Assembly: GCA_947478535.1 (NCBI GenBank) | Contig: CANJXD010000262.1 | Span: forward strand, 1-7,793 | From: Acetobacteraceae bacterium | GTDB taxonomy: Bacteria; Pseudomonadota; Alphaproteobacteria; Acetobacterales; Acetobacteraceae | Direction: 5' to 3' | Length of the DNA stretch: 7,793 nt | Part shown: positions 7,363 through 7,793 of the stretch, in pieces | How the letters are laid out: the number at the start of each line of letters is the position of its first letter | Position numbering within the stretch: the first letter of the stretch is position 1 | Notes under the pieces: generated by a model | Seen by the model: the letters and a program-made list of their open reading frames with translations, nothing else | Told to the model about the DNA's origin: nothing | Database searches by the model: none | Program-made: the position numbers and the translations under genes

Positions 7363-7793
7363 CGCTCCCTCGCCTCCCCCGCCGCTCCCTGCTCGTCGCG
7401 GGGGGTGGCGCAGCGCTCGCGGCGCCGGCCCTGGCGCAGGCGCCCTGGCCGGCGCGAGCCATCCGCCTCGTCGTGCCCTTCGCGGCCGGCGGCGGCACCG
7501 ATGTGGTGGCACGCATCTACGCCCAGAAGATGACCGAGCTGCTCGGCCAGCCGATGGTGGTGGAAAACCGCGCCGGTGCCGGCGGCAATCTCGGCATCGA
7601 GAACATCGTCCGCGCCGCGCCGGATGGCTATTCGCTGGTGCTGTCCTCCAACGGTCCGGTCGCGGTGAACCGCTATCTGTTCAAGGACATGCCCTTCGAT
7701 CCCGCGCGGGACCTGCTGCCGGTCAGCATGACCTTCCGCATCGAACAGGTGCTCGTCGTCCGCAATACCCTGCCGGTGAACACGGTGGCGGAC
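7359..7793 (+). CDS. Second Bug/TctC-family solute-binding protein, 3' end missing
   Basis: An open frame of 145 codons runs from the ATG at 7359 (ATGA overlap with the hyuB stop) through the right edge. It opens MTLPRLPRRSLLVAGGGAAL, a signal peptide whose twin arginines (R8, R9, then SLL) fit a Tat signal, with likely cleavage at ALA26/Q27. The mature start follows the Bug pattern closely: PWPARAIRLVVPFAAGGGTD (29-48), VVENRAGAGGNLG (67-79), then a short link to APDGY (87-91), and a PFDPARDLLPV segment like the usual family PYDP-x-DF-x-PV. About 145 of roughly 320 residues are visible. It is only distantly similar to the leftward Bug protein, so it is a divergent paralogue and not a recent duplicate. 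Operon position suggests that it binds the HyuAB substrate or a related compound in the periplasm; this is inference. Confidence 0.93.
   Translation, partial: MTLPRLPRRSLLVAGGGAALAAPALAQAPWPARAIRLVVPFAAGGGTDVVARIYAQKMTELLGQPMVVENRAGAGGNLGIENIVRAAPDGYSLVLSSNGPVAVNRYLFKDMPFDPARDLLPVSMTFRIEQVLVVRNTLPVNTVAD

Overview
The window is about 70% GC and densely packed with genes, with the codon usage of a high-GC proteobacterium. A bifunctional PutA, an HyuA/HyuB pair and two Bug/TctC-type periplasmic binding proteins together suggest an alphaproteobacterium of the Acetobacteraceae (Roseomonas-like) type. That placement is inference from composition and gene content; there is no rRNA or other phylogenetic marker here.

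Layout: (1) 1-2303, plus strand: the C-terminal two thirds or so of putA (proline dehydrogenase plus P5C/glutamate-semialdehyde dehydrogenase), cut by the left edge. (2) 2335-3321, minus strand: a complete Bug-family solute-binding protein gene, convergent with putA across 31 bp. (3) 3322-3500: a 179-bp divergent intergenic region that must hold the promoters for the leftward Bug gene and the rightward operon. (4) 3501-7793 and beyond, plus strand: a tightly coupled operon of hyuA (704 aa), hyuB (584 aa, 8-bp overlap) and a second Bug protein (ATGA overlap), which runs off the right edge.

Working model: hyuA and hyuB encode the two subunits of an ATP-dependent cyclic-amide hydrolase or related carboxylase (hydantoinase/5-oxoprolinase/acetone-carboxylase superfamily). 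The two Bug proteins probably capture small organic acids or amides in the periplasm. No TctA/TctB membrane subunits are visible. PutA next door makes glutamate from proline. A shared theme of cyclic-amide and amino-acid catabolism is plausible, but the sequence does not fix the HyuAB substrate.

I see no clearly new biological system. The oddest structures are a 60-bp near-perfect palindrome inside the leftward Bug gene, which encodes its signal-peptide end and first mature strand, and an exact 15-bp tandem duplication that doubles the hyuB start codon and the hyuA stop-codon junction. I see no tRNA, rRNA, CRISPR array, insertion sequence or convincing intrinsic terminator.
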